NCBI GenBank assembly: GCA_035281645.1
Contig: DATEDN010000145.1
Span: 1 to 64,000 of the forward strand
Reading direction: 5' to 3'
DNA length: 64,000 nt
DNA from: JACCTH01 sp035281645
GTDB taxonomy: Bacteria; Actinomycetota; Acidimicrobiia; Spongiisociales; ZC4RG35
The notes under the pieces were generated by a model. It ran no database searches, was not told the origin of the DNA, and worked only from the letters and a program-made list of their open reading frames with translations. Shown in pieces: positions 49,808 to 59,022 of this stretch (its first letter is position 1; every line of letters starts with the position of its first letter). The translations under genes and the position numbers were made by a program.

Positions 49808-50695
49808 GTGGAGGCCCTCACGATTCCCGTCGATTTCCGACTCGATCTTCGCCGGACCCTCTCCTATCTACCCGGATACTTCCGTCCCGATGGATGGTGG
49901 CGGCCCACCCGTAACGAAGAGGGTCCGGCGACACTTCACGTTCGTCGCGGCGTTGGGGGGGTGGAAGGGAGAGCATTCGGTCCGGGAGCGAGCAAGGCCT
50001 TGGGATCACTCTGGGGACTGATCGGCGGCGACGATCGGCCCGGAGATCTCCAGACCGATCATCCCCTGATCGCAGAACTTGGTCGCCGTCATCCCGGGCT
50101 CCGGATGGGAATGACGGCCTCGGTTTTCGAGGCTCTCACGATCGCCATCATCACCCAGAAGGTGACGGGGAAGGAAGCGGGCCACGGGCTCAAGATGCTC
50201 CGGCGCCGCTTCTCCGATCCCGCCCCCGGTCCCGCTCCCGCCGGGAGTGCGCCGCTGCGACTCCCCCCCGATCCGGAGCGGCTGGCCAACGCCACGTACT
50301 TCGTTCTCCATCCGCTTGGGATCGAAAAACGGAGAGCCGACACCTTGCTCCGGGCCGCCCGGCAGGCAAATCGCATCGAGGCGCTACGAGCTGTTGATCC
50401 CAGAGCGGCGCAAACCTGGCTGGAGCGGATTCCAGGGATCGGCCCGTGGACCTCGGCGGAGACGGTGGCGGTCAGTCATGGGGACCCGGATGCACTTTCG
50501 GTTGGTGACTACCACCTGAAGAACCTGGTCGCCTGGCACTTGACGGGTCGACCGCGGGGCACCGACCAAGAAATGGTTGATCTCCTCGAGCCGTTCCGCC
50601 CTCAGCGAGGTCGAGTCGCCCGCCTCATCTCACTGCTTGGTCACGCACCCGCCTATGGGCCTCGACAGCCCCTCCGCTCCTTCGCGGCCTACTGA
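49808..50695 (+). CDS. DNA-3-methyladenine glycosylase II-like (AlkA/HhH-GPD)
   Basis: A 295-residue base-excision glycosylase. The helix-hairpin-helix IPGIGPWTSAETVAV is near residue 210; the catalytic Asp follows in SVGDYHLKNLVAW about 20 residues later. The N-terminal domain resembles the AlkA N domain. It removes alkylated purines from DNA. Start GTG 49808. It converges on the esterase gene with a 7-base overlap. Confidence 0.88.
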   Translation: MEALTIPVDFRLDLRRTLSYLPGYFRPDGWWRPTRNEEGPATLHVRRGVGGVEGRAFGPGASKALGSLWGLIGGDDRPGDLQTDHPLIAELGRRHPGLRMGMTASVFEALTIAIITQKVTGKEAGHGLKMLRRRFSDPAPGPAPAGSAPLRLPPDPERLANATYFVLHPLGIEKRRADTLLRAARQANRIEALRAVDPRAAQTWLERIPGIGPWTSAETVAVSHGDPDALSVGDYHLKNLVAWHLTGRPRGTDQEMVDLLEPFRPQRGRVARLISLLGHAPAYGPRQPLRSFAAY

Positions 50696-51537
50696 CTCAC
50701 GAATCGGGCGACTGCGTCTCCAACAACATTCGGGTCCCGCAAGTCCTGATGGTGTGCGCCCTTGACCTCAGCCATCTCGACGTCATACCCGGCTTCCGCC
50801 AGGGCGTCGGCGAATAGGCGGGTTGAGCTGATCGGCACCAACTCATCAGCGTCACCATGCATTAGCAGCATCTCGAGTCCCGGGTTGGCGCCCAAATACG
50901 AATAAGCCGAACCAGCCTCCCAGGGGGCGGGATCGTTCTCGAAACGGGTGCCAAAAAAAGCCGGCAGCACCTGTCGATACAAGGTCGGATCGTAGGGACC
51001 GGCGAGGCCGATGAACCGGTCCGCGATTGCGGTCTCTTCGGCCGGACAATCGCTCCCGAATTCGTCACCGGCCAAGGCCACCACCGAGGCCAGATGGGCC
51101 CCGGCCGAATGGCCGGCGAGAACGACCGGCCCATCGGCAGTGGTGTAATCGTCGGAGTTGGCGCGGGCGTAACGCAGGGCGCAGGCGACATCGTCGAAGC
51201 TCTCGGGATAGCCGCCGGTTTGGGTCCGATAGGTCGCGTTGAACACCACGATTCCCTTCGACGCCAGGAATTCGGCCAGGGGGGCGGTCGAGGTCGGGGC
51301 ACCGCCAAACCATCCGCCGCCGTGGAATAGCACCACTACTGGATAGGACCCGACCGACTCCGGTCCAAAAACCGTCACCGGCAAATCGGCGACGGAGTCG
51401 ATTCGGCGCACGAACTGGGATTCCGCCACGGTGGTTGTCGCGCCAGAAGTGGTGACCGTGATCGTGGTCGTGGCGGGGTCGGCTTCGCCGGTACAGGCCC
51501 ATAGCAAAAGCAGGCCAAGCCACCAGGCCCGGTTCAT
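50689..51537 (-). CDS. Lipoprotein alpha/beta-hydrolase (carboxylesterase type)
   Basis: A 282-residue esterase. Signal peptide with lipobox LLLWAC (Cys15), a short Thr-rich stalk (about 20-37), then an alpha/beta-hydrolase domain: oxyanion HGGGWFGG near 73, nucleophile elbow GHSAGAH near 143, late Asp in HGDADELVP and His in KGAHHQD. Acts outside the membrane on an unknown ester. Its start overlaps the pgl stop by 4 bases; it is the last gene of the five-gene operon. Confidence 0.88.
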   Translation of the reverse strand: MNRAWWLGLLLLWACTGEADPATTTITVTTSGATTTVAESQFVRRIDSVADLPVTVFGPESVGSYPVVVLFHGGGWFGGAPTSTAPLAEFLASKGIVVFNATYRTQTGGYPESFDDVACALRYARANSDDYTTADGPVVLAGHSAGAHLASVVALAGDEFGSDCPAEETAIADRFIGLAGPYDPTLYRQVLPAFFGTRFENDPAPWEAGSAYSYLGANPGLEMLLMHGDADELVPISSTRLFADALAEAGYDVEMAEVKGAHHQDLRDPNVVGDAVARFVSQ

Positions 51538-52220
51538 GCGATGAGGCCAGCCGCCGCCCGGTCGAGGAGGAACGTCACGGGAGCCCCGCCGTTACTGACC
51601 CGGGTGGTGGGGAGGTCTTCCCCATTTGTCACCCGGGCGAGGGCTTCGGCCTTCGAGGCGCCACCGATCATGAAGACGATCTGGCGGGCGAGGTCGAGCA
51701 GAGCAAAGGTGGAGGTGAGCCGCCAGACCTCGAGAGAGGGAACGAAGTTGCCCACATACCACCGATCGGTCACCGAGAGCGCTTCCGTTCCGGGGAAGAG
51801 CGAAGCGCAATGACCGTCATTACCCATTCCGAGGAGGATCAAGTCGGGAGGGTGCTCGCCACCGTGAAGCGCCCGCAATTCCTCCTCGTATTGGGCGGCC
51901 GACTCATCGGGCTCGAGCCAGGGCGCCCACCGGGGACGCAGGTGGCGGCCGGAGACATGGCCGACGAGGTTCTCCTCGGCCATCTTGCCGTTGGAATCAT
52001 CGTCATGCCAGGGCACCCAACGTTCATCTGACAGCCAGAAGTCGACCCGGCTCCAATCGACATCGCATCGCCGGAGTTCGAGGTAGATCGCCGCCGGCGT
52101 CGAGCCCCCGGCCAAGCCCACCGAAACCCGGGGGCCCGGCGCAGCATCGATCAAGGCTGCCAAGTGAGCGGCGGCACCGTGGACCAACTCTCGGGCATCG
52201 TCGAAGACGACGGTGTTCAC
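51534..52220 (-). CDS. pgl: 6-phosphogluconolactonase
   Basis: Hydrolyses 6-phosphogluconolactone, the step between zwf and gnd, which are about 29 kb away here. A 228-residue DevB/Pgl-type protein: VGLAGGSTPAAIYLEL near 34, WVPWHDDDSNGKMAEENL near 69, and LILLGMGNDGHCASLFPG near 130. It is embedded between a coiled-coil membrane protein and an esterase with overlapping ends, an odd setting for a housekeeping enzyme. Start ATG 52220? The codon read is GTG 52220, within the upstream stop (GTGA). Confidence 0.93.
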   Translation of the reverse strand: MNTVVFDDARELVHGAAAHLAALIDAAPGPRVSVGLAGGSTPAAIYLELRRCDVDWSRVDFWLSDERWVPWHDDDSNGKMAEENLVGHVSGRHLRPRWAPWLEPDESAAQYEEELRALHGGEHPPDLILLGMGNDGHCASLFPGTEALSVTDRWYVGNFVPSLEVWRLTSTFALLDLARQIVFMIGGASKAEALARVTNGEDLPTTRVSNGGAPVTFLLDRAAAGLIA

Positions 52221-52984
52221 GAGATCTGGGGGAGTACGTCTTGCAGGTGAGCCTCGATCTCCTCAAGCCCGCGGGCGTAAGCGTTGAGTTCCGCTCGGAG
52301 GGCGGCCACCTCGTCGGTGGTCTGATCAGGCCCGGTGGAAGTGAGGGCTATCGAGTGTGCCTTGACCGCCAACGTGTCGATGCCAGTTGTCGTAGCGACG
52401 ACGCGAGAAACCGCTTCCTCGCGTCGTTGGCGAATGTTGGTCACCTCGTGGACCTGGGCTTCCATCTCTTCGCGCAGGGGACCCGGCGAGAGGTCGCGGA
52501 GCCGGGCGAGCAGGCGACGCTCGTCGACGGTCGACAGGAAGTTGTCGGCTCGCTGAACCCAGAGCACGGAGTCGTAGAGCTTGCGAAGGGTCTCGGTGAC
52601 CCGGGCCATCATTCCCTCGTGCTCACCACCGGTCCAGGACTCCATTGCATGCTCGAGGCGGTCCCGGGCTTCGAGCCCGCTCACCATCAAAGGAAGATGT
52701 TCGGCATCAAGTCGGCTCAGGTCACGGTCGAATTCGGGAGCGACCATCGAGGCAGCGAGCTTGGGATCGCGAAGGTGCATCAAGGCCGAGGCCACAAACC
52801 CGACCACCGCCGCCCCGGCCACGAACGGAGCTGAAAGACCGAGTGCCAGTCCGCCGCCGATCAATCCGGCGGTGGCCACGACTCCGGCCGGGCTGAACAT
52901 CGCCCGCAGCAGGCGCTTGCTTTTCCGGGTCACAGGGTTATACCGGAAGACGCTCCCCATGCGGCTGCCAGAGCGGTTGGTCAT
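52217..52984 (-). CDS. Membrane protein with two helices and a coiled-coil tail, unknown function
   Basis: A 255-residue protein. The basic N-terminus (RKSKRLLRAMF) is followed by two close hydrophobic helices (about 32-50 and 53-70), then a long charged helical region to the end (coiled coil likely from about 170). It is loosely reminiscent of the XpaC family found near TelA-type genes, but I cannot confirm that. It starts 4 bases after the VWA gene stop and overlaps pgl by 4 bases, so it belongs to the same operon. Confidence 0.7.
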   Translation of the reverse strand: MTNRSGSRMGSVFRYNPVTRKSKRLLRAMFSPAGVVATAGLIGGGLALGLSAPFVAGAAVVGFVASALMHLRDPKLAASMVAPEFDRDLSRLDAEHLPLMVSGLEARDRLEHAMESWTGGEHEGMMARVTETLRKLYDSVLWVQRADNFLSTVDERRLLARLRDLSPGPLREEMEAQVHEVTNIRQRREEAVSRVVATTTGIDTLAVKAHSIALTSTGPDQTTDEVAALRAELNAYARGLEEIEAHLQDVLPQIS

Positions 52985-52988
52985 GGGC

Positions 52989-54773
52989 TCAGAAGTTCGA
53001 GATCACTTGTTGAAAGACCGCTTCGATGGTCAGCGGGTTGGTCGCTTGATACAGGCGGGCCGCCGACGCATTGGCAATGGCGGTCAATTCCTCGACCGAC
53101 GCATCCTCTCCGTACGCCACCGGAAACACTCGGACGACGTCACGCTCGTTCGATCCCAGAAACCCGAGTAGCGGGTCGAGCTCGCAGCCTGGCGGGTTGT
53201 CATCACACATCCCATCTGTGAGCAACAGCACGGCGTTGATCTTGGTTGGATCAAACCCGTCGCGGACGGCCTGCACCGCCGCCCGAGTGGAGTCGTAAAG
53301 GCCGGTGCCGCCATCAGCTACGAGCCCGTTGATGGATTGCTCCAACTGCGGGCGAATGTCCTCGAGGGGAGCCGGGGGGATCACTTCGAGGTAATCGTTG
53401 TCGCCGTCGAGGTTGGTCGAGAAGATCCAAAGGCCGATCTCGTCGTCGGGCTTGAAGTTGTCAAGGCCCGAGAGGACCGCCTGTTTGGCCAGCGCGAGCT
53501 TGGTGTCGCCACCGCCGGCGAGGTCGGCCATCGAACCGGAGACGTCGAAGAGCATGATCACGCGGGCGGTCTTGCGATTCTCCTCCCAGCTGTCGAGCAG
53601 AGCGGTGAGGACCTCAGGATCGGGAACGGCCAGCTCGGTGTCTGGCTTATTGGGATTGAGGCCGTTGGCCGAGTTGATCGGGTCCCCGATCGCCACCGAT
53701 GGATTTCCGGGACGAAAACCGAACTCGAGAACCCGCTGCTGGTTGGCGGCATCGTCGATCACAAAGGAGCGGAAAGCGGTGGCCGCCTGGCGGGCGACCT
53801 CGGTGACCCACGGTGCGTCGAGGATGTAGGCCGGATTGTCCGAATAGAGCGTTCCTTCTTCTGGATAGACGGCAACCAGCGGCACCCGAGGCGGCGGACC
53901 CGGGGTGCCGGTATCGGCGGGATCGCCCCGGTTGTACGCGATGATCGACACTTCTTCCACCGCCACCGCCGAGGCGTAGGTAAGTCCGCGACCTTCCTGA
54001 TCGGCGCGATACATGTTGTCAAGAAAGGTGAGGGTGGTGTCTCCGTAATGGACGGTGGCCGCCTCCACGCCGCGGACGAAATCGAGAACTTCGGGATCAT
54101 CGAGATCGGAGCCGGTGAGCCCGCTGGTTTTTCCGGTAGCGGCGTAATAGGTAGCGGCGGTAGCGGCCAGGCCCGAGGTCGAGAAGTTGGGATTGGTCTT
54201 CCCGAGACGGAAATCGCCCCACTCCGGATGGCCTAATGCTCCCCAGCCCTCGGGATCGGAGGCGAGTCGGAGGATGTCGGCCCATCCGACATCGGTTTCC
54301 GGCCAGCCCAGGGCTTCTGCCATCGGGCGCGGCATCCCGAGGACCAGGGGAGTGATCATCACTCGTTGAAAGTCATTGGCGATTGGCGCCGCCCCGCGAG
54401 CGGCGAGACGCTCGTTGACAATCGCTCCCCAAGTACTGGCGGCCGGAGACCAGATCACCGGAAGAGGTCCGGCGGATCCGTCCTCGGGCCAGCCCTCGGC
54501 CAGCATGCGAGCAGCCGCCCCCGAGGAGGCTCTGTAGACGGTGATCACCGCGCATTCTCCGCCGAACTCGGTCTCGGTGGCATTGAACGTCTCGGCGAGC
54601 GAAGTGAAGAGGGTGAACTTCTCAGGGGAGGTGGCGATCGGCACCTCCTCGCAACCGCCCGGGACGACAACACCGGAACCGTCGGTGGTGAGAGGGCCTC
54701 CCGAGGTACACGCGGCAAGCAATGCCAGCAAGGCCAAGGGCCACGAGAGGCAGGCCCGTCGAGTGATCATCAT
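52989..54773 (-). CDS. Lipoprotein with binding-protein domain fused to VWA domain
   Basis: A 594-residue exported protein. Lipobox LLAAC ends at Cys22. Residues about 30-380 look like an extracellular solute-binding protein (RASSGAAARMLAEGWPEDG, WSPAASTWGAIVN). Residues 403-594 form a von Willebrand A domain with a full MIDAS: DVSGS at 410-414, Thr near 490 in GGTGLYDS, Asp near 520 in LLTDGM. Ligand and partner are unknown. The start at ATG 54773 overlaps the upstream gene stop (ATGA). No ABC permease or ATPase is nearby, so transport is unlikely. Confidence 0.88.
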   Translation of the reverse strand: MMITRRACLSWPLALLALLAACTSGGPLTTDGSGVVVPGGCEEVPIATSPEKFTLFTSLAETFNATETEFGGECAVITVYRASSGAAARMLAEGWPEDGSAGPLPVIWSPAASTWGAIVNERLAARGAAPIANDFQRVMITPLVLGMPRPMAEALGWPETDVGWADILRLASDPEGWGALGHPEWGDFRLGKTNPNFSTSGLAATAATYYAATGKTSGLTGSDLDDPEVLDFVRGVEAATVHYGDTTLTFLDNMYRADQEGRGLTYASAVAVEEVSIIAYNRGDPADTGTPGPPPRVPLVAVYPEEGTLYSDNPAYILDAPWVTEVARQAATAFRSFVIDDAANQQRVLEFGFRPGNPSVAIGDPINSANGLNPNKPDTELAVPDPEVLTALLDSWEENRKTARVIMLFDVSGSMADLAGGGDTKLALAKQAVLSGLDNFKPDDEIGLWIFSTNLDGDNDYLEVIPPAPLEDIRPQLEQSINGLVADGGTGLYDSTRAAVQAVRDGFDPTKINAVLLLTDGMCDDNPPGCELDPLLGFLGSNERDVVRVFPVAYGEDASVEELTAIANASAARLYQATNPLTIEAVFQQVISNF

Positions 54774-55702
54774 GCTCCTATCAGTGTGTCCCAACTCGCC
54801 ACCAATGCGGGTCGATCTGCCTGACTCGCCCCCGCCGCTTCGGTCCCGGGCTCACCGAGGTCTTCGAGCAGGTCGATGGGCTCGCCGGTCAGGGGACGAA
54901 GACCCAGGCTACCGAGCAAAGCTTGAATTTCAGGACCGCTCAGGCTCTCGACGAATGAGTTGGCGGCCCGCCCTTCTCCGAGAGCGGCCACCGGGAGATA
55001 GGGAGTGGGCTCAGGGTAAAAGACGTCGAGCCGGCCTGCTCTCGCCCGGGCATTCGCCAACTGGGCGGCGATGGCCACCTCAGAGGAGACCACCGCGTCG
55101 GCCCGCGAGGAGAAGAGGACCAAGTCTCGCAGCAAGCTCCCACCATCCTGGCTGGTGAGGGGCACGAACTGCCGGAAGCCGGGACCGGGTTGCTGGTCGG
55201 CGATGAGCTTCCAGGCTTCGAGGTCGGCGATACCGGTTTCGGGATCTGCCAGGCCGAGACGCAACGTTCCCCAATCGGGCGAGCCTCCGAGATCCTCCCA
55301 ACGGGTGCCCGCTTCGCTTACCAAACACGCGGGATCGACGGCCCCACACGCTTGCTGCAGGCGTGGGGCCTTCTCGGCCCAGATGGCGATCGCGATCGGG
55401 CTCCGGGCGAAAGAGGTCGCTTCGGCCGGGAGGTCGGCGGCGAAACCGATTACGACGGTGTCGGGGGCGATCTCGGATCCCAACGTGAATCCGATGCTTA
55501 CGAAACCGAACCGTCTGGCCAGCTCGCCACAGACAAGTGAAAAGGTTTGGGTGCAAGCAATGGTCACGTCGGCCTCGGCTACGGGGACACTGGTGCCGGG
55601 GCCGGGAGTCGGTGCATCGCGCCCGATGACCCAGCCAATTGCCAGGATCACACCGCCGAGGGCGAGGGCGACCAATCCCGCACGCCAACCGCTCACACCC
55701 AA
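54770..55702 (-). CDS. Membrane-anchored binding-protein-like protein
   Basis: A 310-residue protein with one N-terminal hydrophobic helix (about 7-26) and an extracytoplasmic domain that resembles type 2 periplasmic binding proteins (PDTVVIGFAADLPAEATSFA, then DWGTLRLGLADPETGIADLEAWKL). The DPET segment is like those of molybdate/sulfate-type binders. Four Cys in the outside domain may form disulphides. First gene of the five-gene operon; it overlaps the VWA gene by 4 bases and probably works with it. Confidence 0.75.
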   Translation of the reverse strand: MGVSGWRAGLVALALGGVILAIGWVIGRDAPTPGPGTSVPVAEADVTIACTQTFSLVCGELARRFGFVSIGFTLGSEIAPDTVVIGFAADLPAEATSFARSPIAIAIWAEKAPRLQQACGAVDPACLVSEAGTRWEDLGGSPDWGTLRLGLADPETGIADLEAWKLIADQQPGPGFRQFVPLTSQDGGSLLRDLVLFSSRADAVVSSEVAIAAQLANARARAGRLDVFYPEPTPYLPVAALGEGRAANSFVESLSGPEIQALLGSLGLRPLTGEPIDLLEDLGEPGTEAAGASQADRPALVASWDTLIGA

Positions 55703-55753
55703 TGATGGTAGGTACCCCCACTACGATCGCCCGCGCAGGTATTCGAGGACTCA

Positions 55754-56632
55754 TTGCCGGCTGAGAACATCGTCGCGGTTTGTGGCGCCACGGGTCGCCA
55801 AGGCGGCGCCGTGGCACGCGCTCTTCTGCAATCGGGTTGGAAGGTACGTGCTCTCACCCGACGACCAGATGGAGAGCCCGCAAAGGCCCTCGGCAGGTTG
55901 GGAACCGAGGTAGTTCAAAGCGACCTGGACGAGCCATCGACATTGCGAAAACCGTTCGACGGTGCACGGGCGGTATTCAGCGTCCAAAACGGGCTCGTCA
56001 GTGGCTTCGTGCGTGAGGTGGCACAGGGACGAAATGTGGCTGATGTGGCCAAAGAAGTAGGCGTGCAACATCTGGTCTATGCCTCCGCCGGCACCGGCGA
56101 AAAGGGCACCGGGATTCCATCGTGGGAGTCCAAACTCGAGGTCGAGGCTCACATGAAGAGTCTCGATTTGCCCTTCACCAGCCTCCGTCCCCGCGCCTTT
56201 ATGGAGTTGATGACCGACAAGGGCTTCTACCCCGCAGTCGGGACCTGGAGGATCTGGCCACCCCTCACCGGAGAAGATCGCCCCATCCCCTGGCTGGCGG
56301 TCGCCGACGTCGGCGTTATCACTGCCGCGGTCTTGGCCCAGCCCGAGGTATATATCGGCCAGAGCTTATCCCTGGCCGGTGACGTGCGAACGCTCCGTGA
56401 GTGCCGCTCTCTATATCGCGAGATCATGGGCAAGAGTCCTCGAACCTTTCCTATGCCGATGTGGCTGTTTGACCGGTTTACCAAACGGGATGTCATCCCC
56501 ATGTGGCGCTGGCTGCGGACCGGGGAGGTGTCGACCGATACCGCCCCCACGAGGGCGATTCATCCCCAAGCTCTCACGGTGAGGGACTGGCTCGTGAGGG
56601 TACGCGATCAAGCTCAGGCTCGGGTCGACTAG
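55754..56632 (+). CDS. NmrA-like NAD(P)-binding protein
   Basis: A 292-residue short-chain-dehydrogenase-like (atypical SDR) protein. The N-terminal VCGATGRQGGAVARALLQSG and GWKVRALTRRPDG form the NmrA-type dinucleotide site; the active-site Tyr of classical SDRs is not in place. NmrA proteins act as redox sensors or isoflavone-reductase-like enzymes. Start TTG 55754; divergent to the binding-protein operon across 51 bases. Confidence 0.88.
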   Translation: MPAENIVAVCGATGRQGGAVARALLQSGWKVRALTRRPDGEPAKALGRLGTEVVQSDLDEPSTLRKPFDGARAVFSVQNGLVSGFVREVAQGRNVADVAKEVGVQHLVYASAGTGEKGTGIPSWESKLEVEAHMKSLDLPFTSLRPRAFMELMTDKGFYPAVGTWRIWPPLTGEDRPIPWLAVADVGVITAAVLAQPEVYIGQSLSLAGDVRTLRECRSLYREIMGKSPRTFPMPMWLFDRFTKRDVIPMWRWLRTGEVSTDTAPTRAIHPQALTVRDWLVRVRDQAQARVD

Positions 56633-56645
56633 CTCCAACGCCTTT

Positions 56646-57611
56646 CTACGTGGCCAAAGCGACCGCGGCCAACGCCACCGCCGAGACCAGGACCCAGGCG
56701 GCGAGGCCGAGGCGTAATGGCCGACCGCCGAGGGAGCGCAAGCGAGAAATATCGACGCCGCCCCCGACCCCAACGAGAGCGATGGTGAAAGCCGCAACCT
56801 CGATACTTCGGATTAGTTCGGTCATCGGATCAGAAAGAAGCCCGAGCGATTGCATCGCCACCAGAGCCAGAAACCCGATGACGAAGAGTGGTAGCGGGGG
56901 CTGGCGCCCGATGGCTGAATCTCCCCGCTTTCTCGAGATGGCCACCGCCACAACGAGCGGGGCCAGGAGGGCGACTCGGGTCAATTTGACGACGATGGCC
57001 GCCTCCAGCGCGGGAGGCGGCGAGGTCGAAGCGGCGGCCACGGTCTGGGCAACGTCGTGGACTGCGCCCCCCACCCAGCTGCCGAAGGCGGCCGGTTCCA
57101 TCCCCAGACCCCGAGCAATCAAGGGCAGGATCAAGATCGAGAGACTGCCGGCCATGGTGACCAGACCGATCGCGTAGGTGACTTCTTCGTCTTCGGCGCC
57201 GACGACTCCGTTCATGGCTGCGACCGCCGACACCCCGCAGATGGCATAGCCGGTGCCGATCAGGAGCGAAAGGTTGCGGCTCACTCCCAGGAGCCGACCG
57301 AGCAGCTGGGCCCCAAAGAAGGTGGCCACGACGGTCGCCGCCACCACCGCCAGACCCGGCCCCCCAATCGCCGCCAGGTCCCCGAAGGAGAGCCGAGCGC
57401 CCAGCAAGACCACCGCGGCCCGGAGAAGATGCCGAGCGACGAACTGAAAGCCTGGTCCCAAGCCGAGCTGCGGGCCGGCCAGGTTGCCGGCGGCGAACCC
57501 GAGGAGGAGCGCGATGATCAGGGCCGAGAAGGGCTCCAAAACCCGACCGAGGACGATCGCGGCTGCCGCCAGCACCACCGCCGTCGAGATGCCGGGAAGG
57601 CGGGTGCGCAC
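56646..57611 (-). CDS. YeiH family putative sulfate exporter (UPF0324)
   Basis: A 321-residue inner-membrane protein with about ten helices. Family motifs are AAGNLAGPQLGLGPGFQFVARHLLRAAVVLLG near residues 40-70 (pieces only are diagnostic) and GVSAVAAMNGVVGAEDEEVTYAI near 125. Members are annotated as putative sulfate or sulfonate exporters; real substrate unproven. Start GTG 57611, divergent to the hydrolase gene across 29 bases. Confidence 0.9.
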   Translation of the reverse strand: MRTRLPGISTAVVLAAAAIVLGRVLEPFSALIIALLLGFAAGNLAGPQLGLGPGFQFVARHLLRAAVVLLGARLSFGDLAAIGGPGLAVVAATVVATFFGAQLLGRLLGVSRNLSLLIGTGYAICGVSAVAAMNGVVGAEDEEVTYAIGLVTMAGSLSILILPLIARGLGMEPAAFGSWVGGAVHDVAQTVAAASTSPPPALEAAIVVKLTRVALLAPLVVAVAISRKRGDSAIGRQPPLPLFVIGFLALVAMQSLGLLSDPMTELIRSIEVAAFTIALVGVGGGVDISRLRSLGGRPLRLGLAAWVLVSAVALAAVALAT

Positions 57612-57640
57612 TGAAGGAGGCTATCTCCTAGCGTGCCCAG

Positions 57641-58255
57641 ATGGCTCGAACCCTGCGAATCAAGGTAGTCGGCGATGCCGTCACGGGGAAGATCGAGGGG
57701 AAAGGGGAGCGGGGCATCCTCCTCGCCCACGGCGCCGGCACCAGCCAGGATCACCCCGTCATGGTGGCGACCCGCTCGGGGCTGGCAGCCGGCGGAGCGC
57801 GGGTGATGACCTTCAACTATCCCTACTCCGAGGCAGGCCGAAATCGACCGGACGTGACCGAACGACTGCTTGTCACTCACCGGGCGGCGCTCGCCAAACT
57901 TGCGGAGAGGTGCCCGGAGGGCACTTATCTGGCCGGGCGATCGATGGGGGGAAGGATGGGCACCTACTTGGCGGCGGAAGGGGCCGACGTACGAGGGGTG
58001 GTTTGCTATGGCTATCCCCTTCATCCACCCGGTAAGCCCGACCGTCTTCGGATCAATCACCTGGGCTCGATTCGGGTGCCGATGCTCTTTTTCCAGGGCG
58101 ATCACGACGCCCTCAGTCGCTCAGAGCTTTTTGATCGTCATGTGCGTTCGCTGCCTAACGCAAAGGTGATCGATCTCAAGGCGGATCACTCACTGGGGGG
58201 TCTCGGGTCTGTCGAACTGCTCGTCCGAGAAACCCTCGCTTTCGTACTTGCATAG
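57641..58255 (+). CDS. Small alpha/beta-hydrolase (KANL3/TEX30-like)
   Basis: A 204-residue alpha/beta-hydrolase: GILLAHGAGTSQDHP near 27, nucleophile elbow AGRSMGGRMGTYLA near 97, late Asp in FFQGDHDALS and His in KADHSLGGL near the C-terminus. The layout resembles the KANL3/Tex30 or dienelactone-hydrolase-like group. The substrate is unknown. Start ATG 57641. Confidence 0.88.
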   Translation: MARTLRIKVVGDAVTGKIEGKGERGILLAHGAGTSQDHPVMVATRSGLAAGGARVMTFNYPYSEAGRNRPDVTERLLVTHRAALAKLAERCPEGTYLAGRSMGGRMGTYLAAEGADVRGVVCYGYPLHPPGKPDRLRINHLGSIRVPMLFFQGDHDALSRSELFDRHVRSLPNAKVIDLKADHSLGGLGSVELLVRETLAFVLA

Positions 58256-58300
58256 ATTTCGGCTTGTCTTTGTCTTGATTTCGAAGCGATAGCGAGGGCG

Positions 58301-58306
58301 TATAAT
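58301..58306 (+). promoter_or_regulatory. Promoter -10 box for rplY-pth
   Basis: A perfect TATAAT, 45 bases before the rplY start. The only TTG-type -35 candidate, TTGATT at 58275-58280, is 20 bases away, longer than usual. A second TTG-rich stretch lies further upstream. Followed by a pyrimidine-rich leader and an AAGGAG ribosome site before ATG 58351. Confidence 0.6.
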
Positions 58307-58350
58307 TCTCGGCGGCTCCTCGCCCCCCTTTTCCCCAAGGAGAATTAGTC

Positions 58351-59022
58351 ATGGCTGAGGTCAATCTCAAAGCCGATACCGGTCGCGCCACCGGCAGTCG
58401 GGCGGCACGCCGGTTGCGAAAGACCGGCCAGGTGCCGGCCGTGGTCTATGGCCGGGGGGCCGACCCCACTCATGTTGCAGTTGATCACCACGATCTCACT
58501 CAGGCGTTTCACACCCCGGCCGGAGCAAATGTCGTGATCAACCTCCAGATCGACGGTGCCGAGGGGATTCCGACCCTGGTCCGAGGCGTCGATCGACATC
58601 CCTACAAGCCTTTCATCCGTCACGTCGATTTCGTCCGTGTTGACCTCACGGTCAAAGTCCATGCCGAGGTTGCCATCCACTTCGTCGGCAGCCCGATAGG
58701 AGTGAAGGAAGGAGGAATCCTCGTTCCGGCCCGCAACGATGTCACCGTCGAGGCCCTTCCCACCGAGATCCCGTCGGCCTTCGAGCTCGACGTCTCGGAG
58801 TTGGGAATCAACGACTCTCTACACGTCAGTGACCTACCGCAGATCGAGGGAGTTGCCATCCTCGACAGCCCCGAAGAATTGCTGGTCTCGGTCTCGGTGC
58901 CCGCCGCCGAGCCTGAGCCGGAGCCCGAACCCACCGAGGGTGAAGAGGGCGAGGGTGCCGAGGCTGGCGAGGAGGGTCCCGAGGTGGCAGCCACAGAAGA
59001 CGGCGAGTCCGGCGAGGAGTAG
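58351..59022 (+). CDS. rplY: 50S ribosomal protein L25 (CTC form)
   Basis: Binds 5S rRNA in the large subunit. A 223-residue CTC-type protein: the N-terminal L25 domain (about 1-92, with GRATGSRAARRLRKTGQVPAVVYG) is followed by a beta-rich CTC domain and an acidic Glu/Ala/Pro tail from about residue 185. It is adjacent to pth, the most common arrangement in bacteria. A strong AAGGAG site precedes ATG 58351. Confidence 0.96.
   Translation: MAEVNLKADTGRATGSRAARRLRKTGQVPAVVYGRGADPTHVAVDHHDLTQAFHTPAGANVVINLQIDGAEGIPTLVRGVDRHPYKPFIRHVDFVRVDLTVKVHAEVAIHFVGSPIGVKEGGILVPARNDVTVEALPTEIPSAFELDVSELGINDSLHVSDLPQIEGVAILDSPEELLVSVSVPAAEPEPEPEPTEGEEGEGAEAGEEGPEVAATEDGESGEE

Noticed and set aside
50689..55702. 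ABC importer operon
   Set aside because: Two binding-protein-like products are present, but no permease or ATPase occurs in or beside the operon, and one binding domain is fused to VWA.
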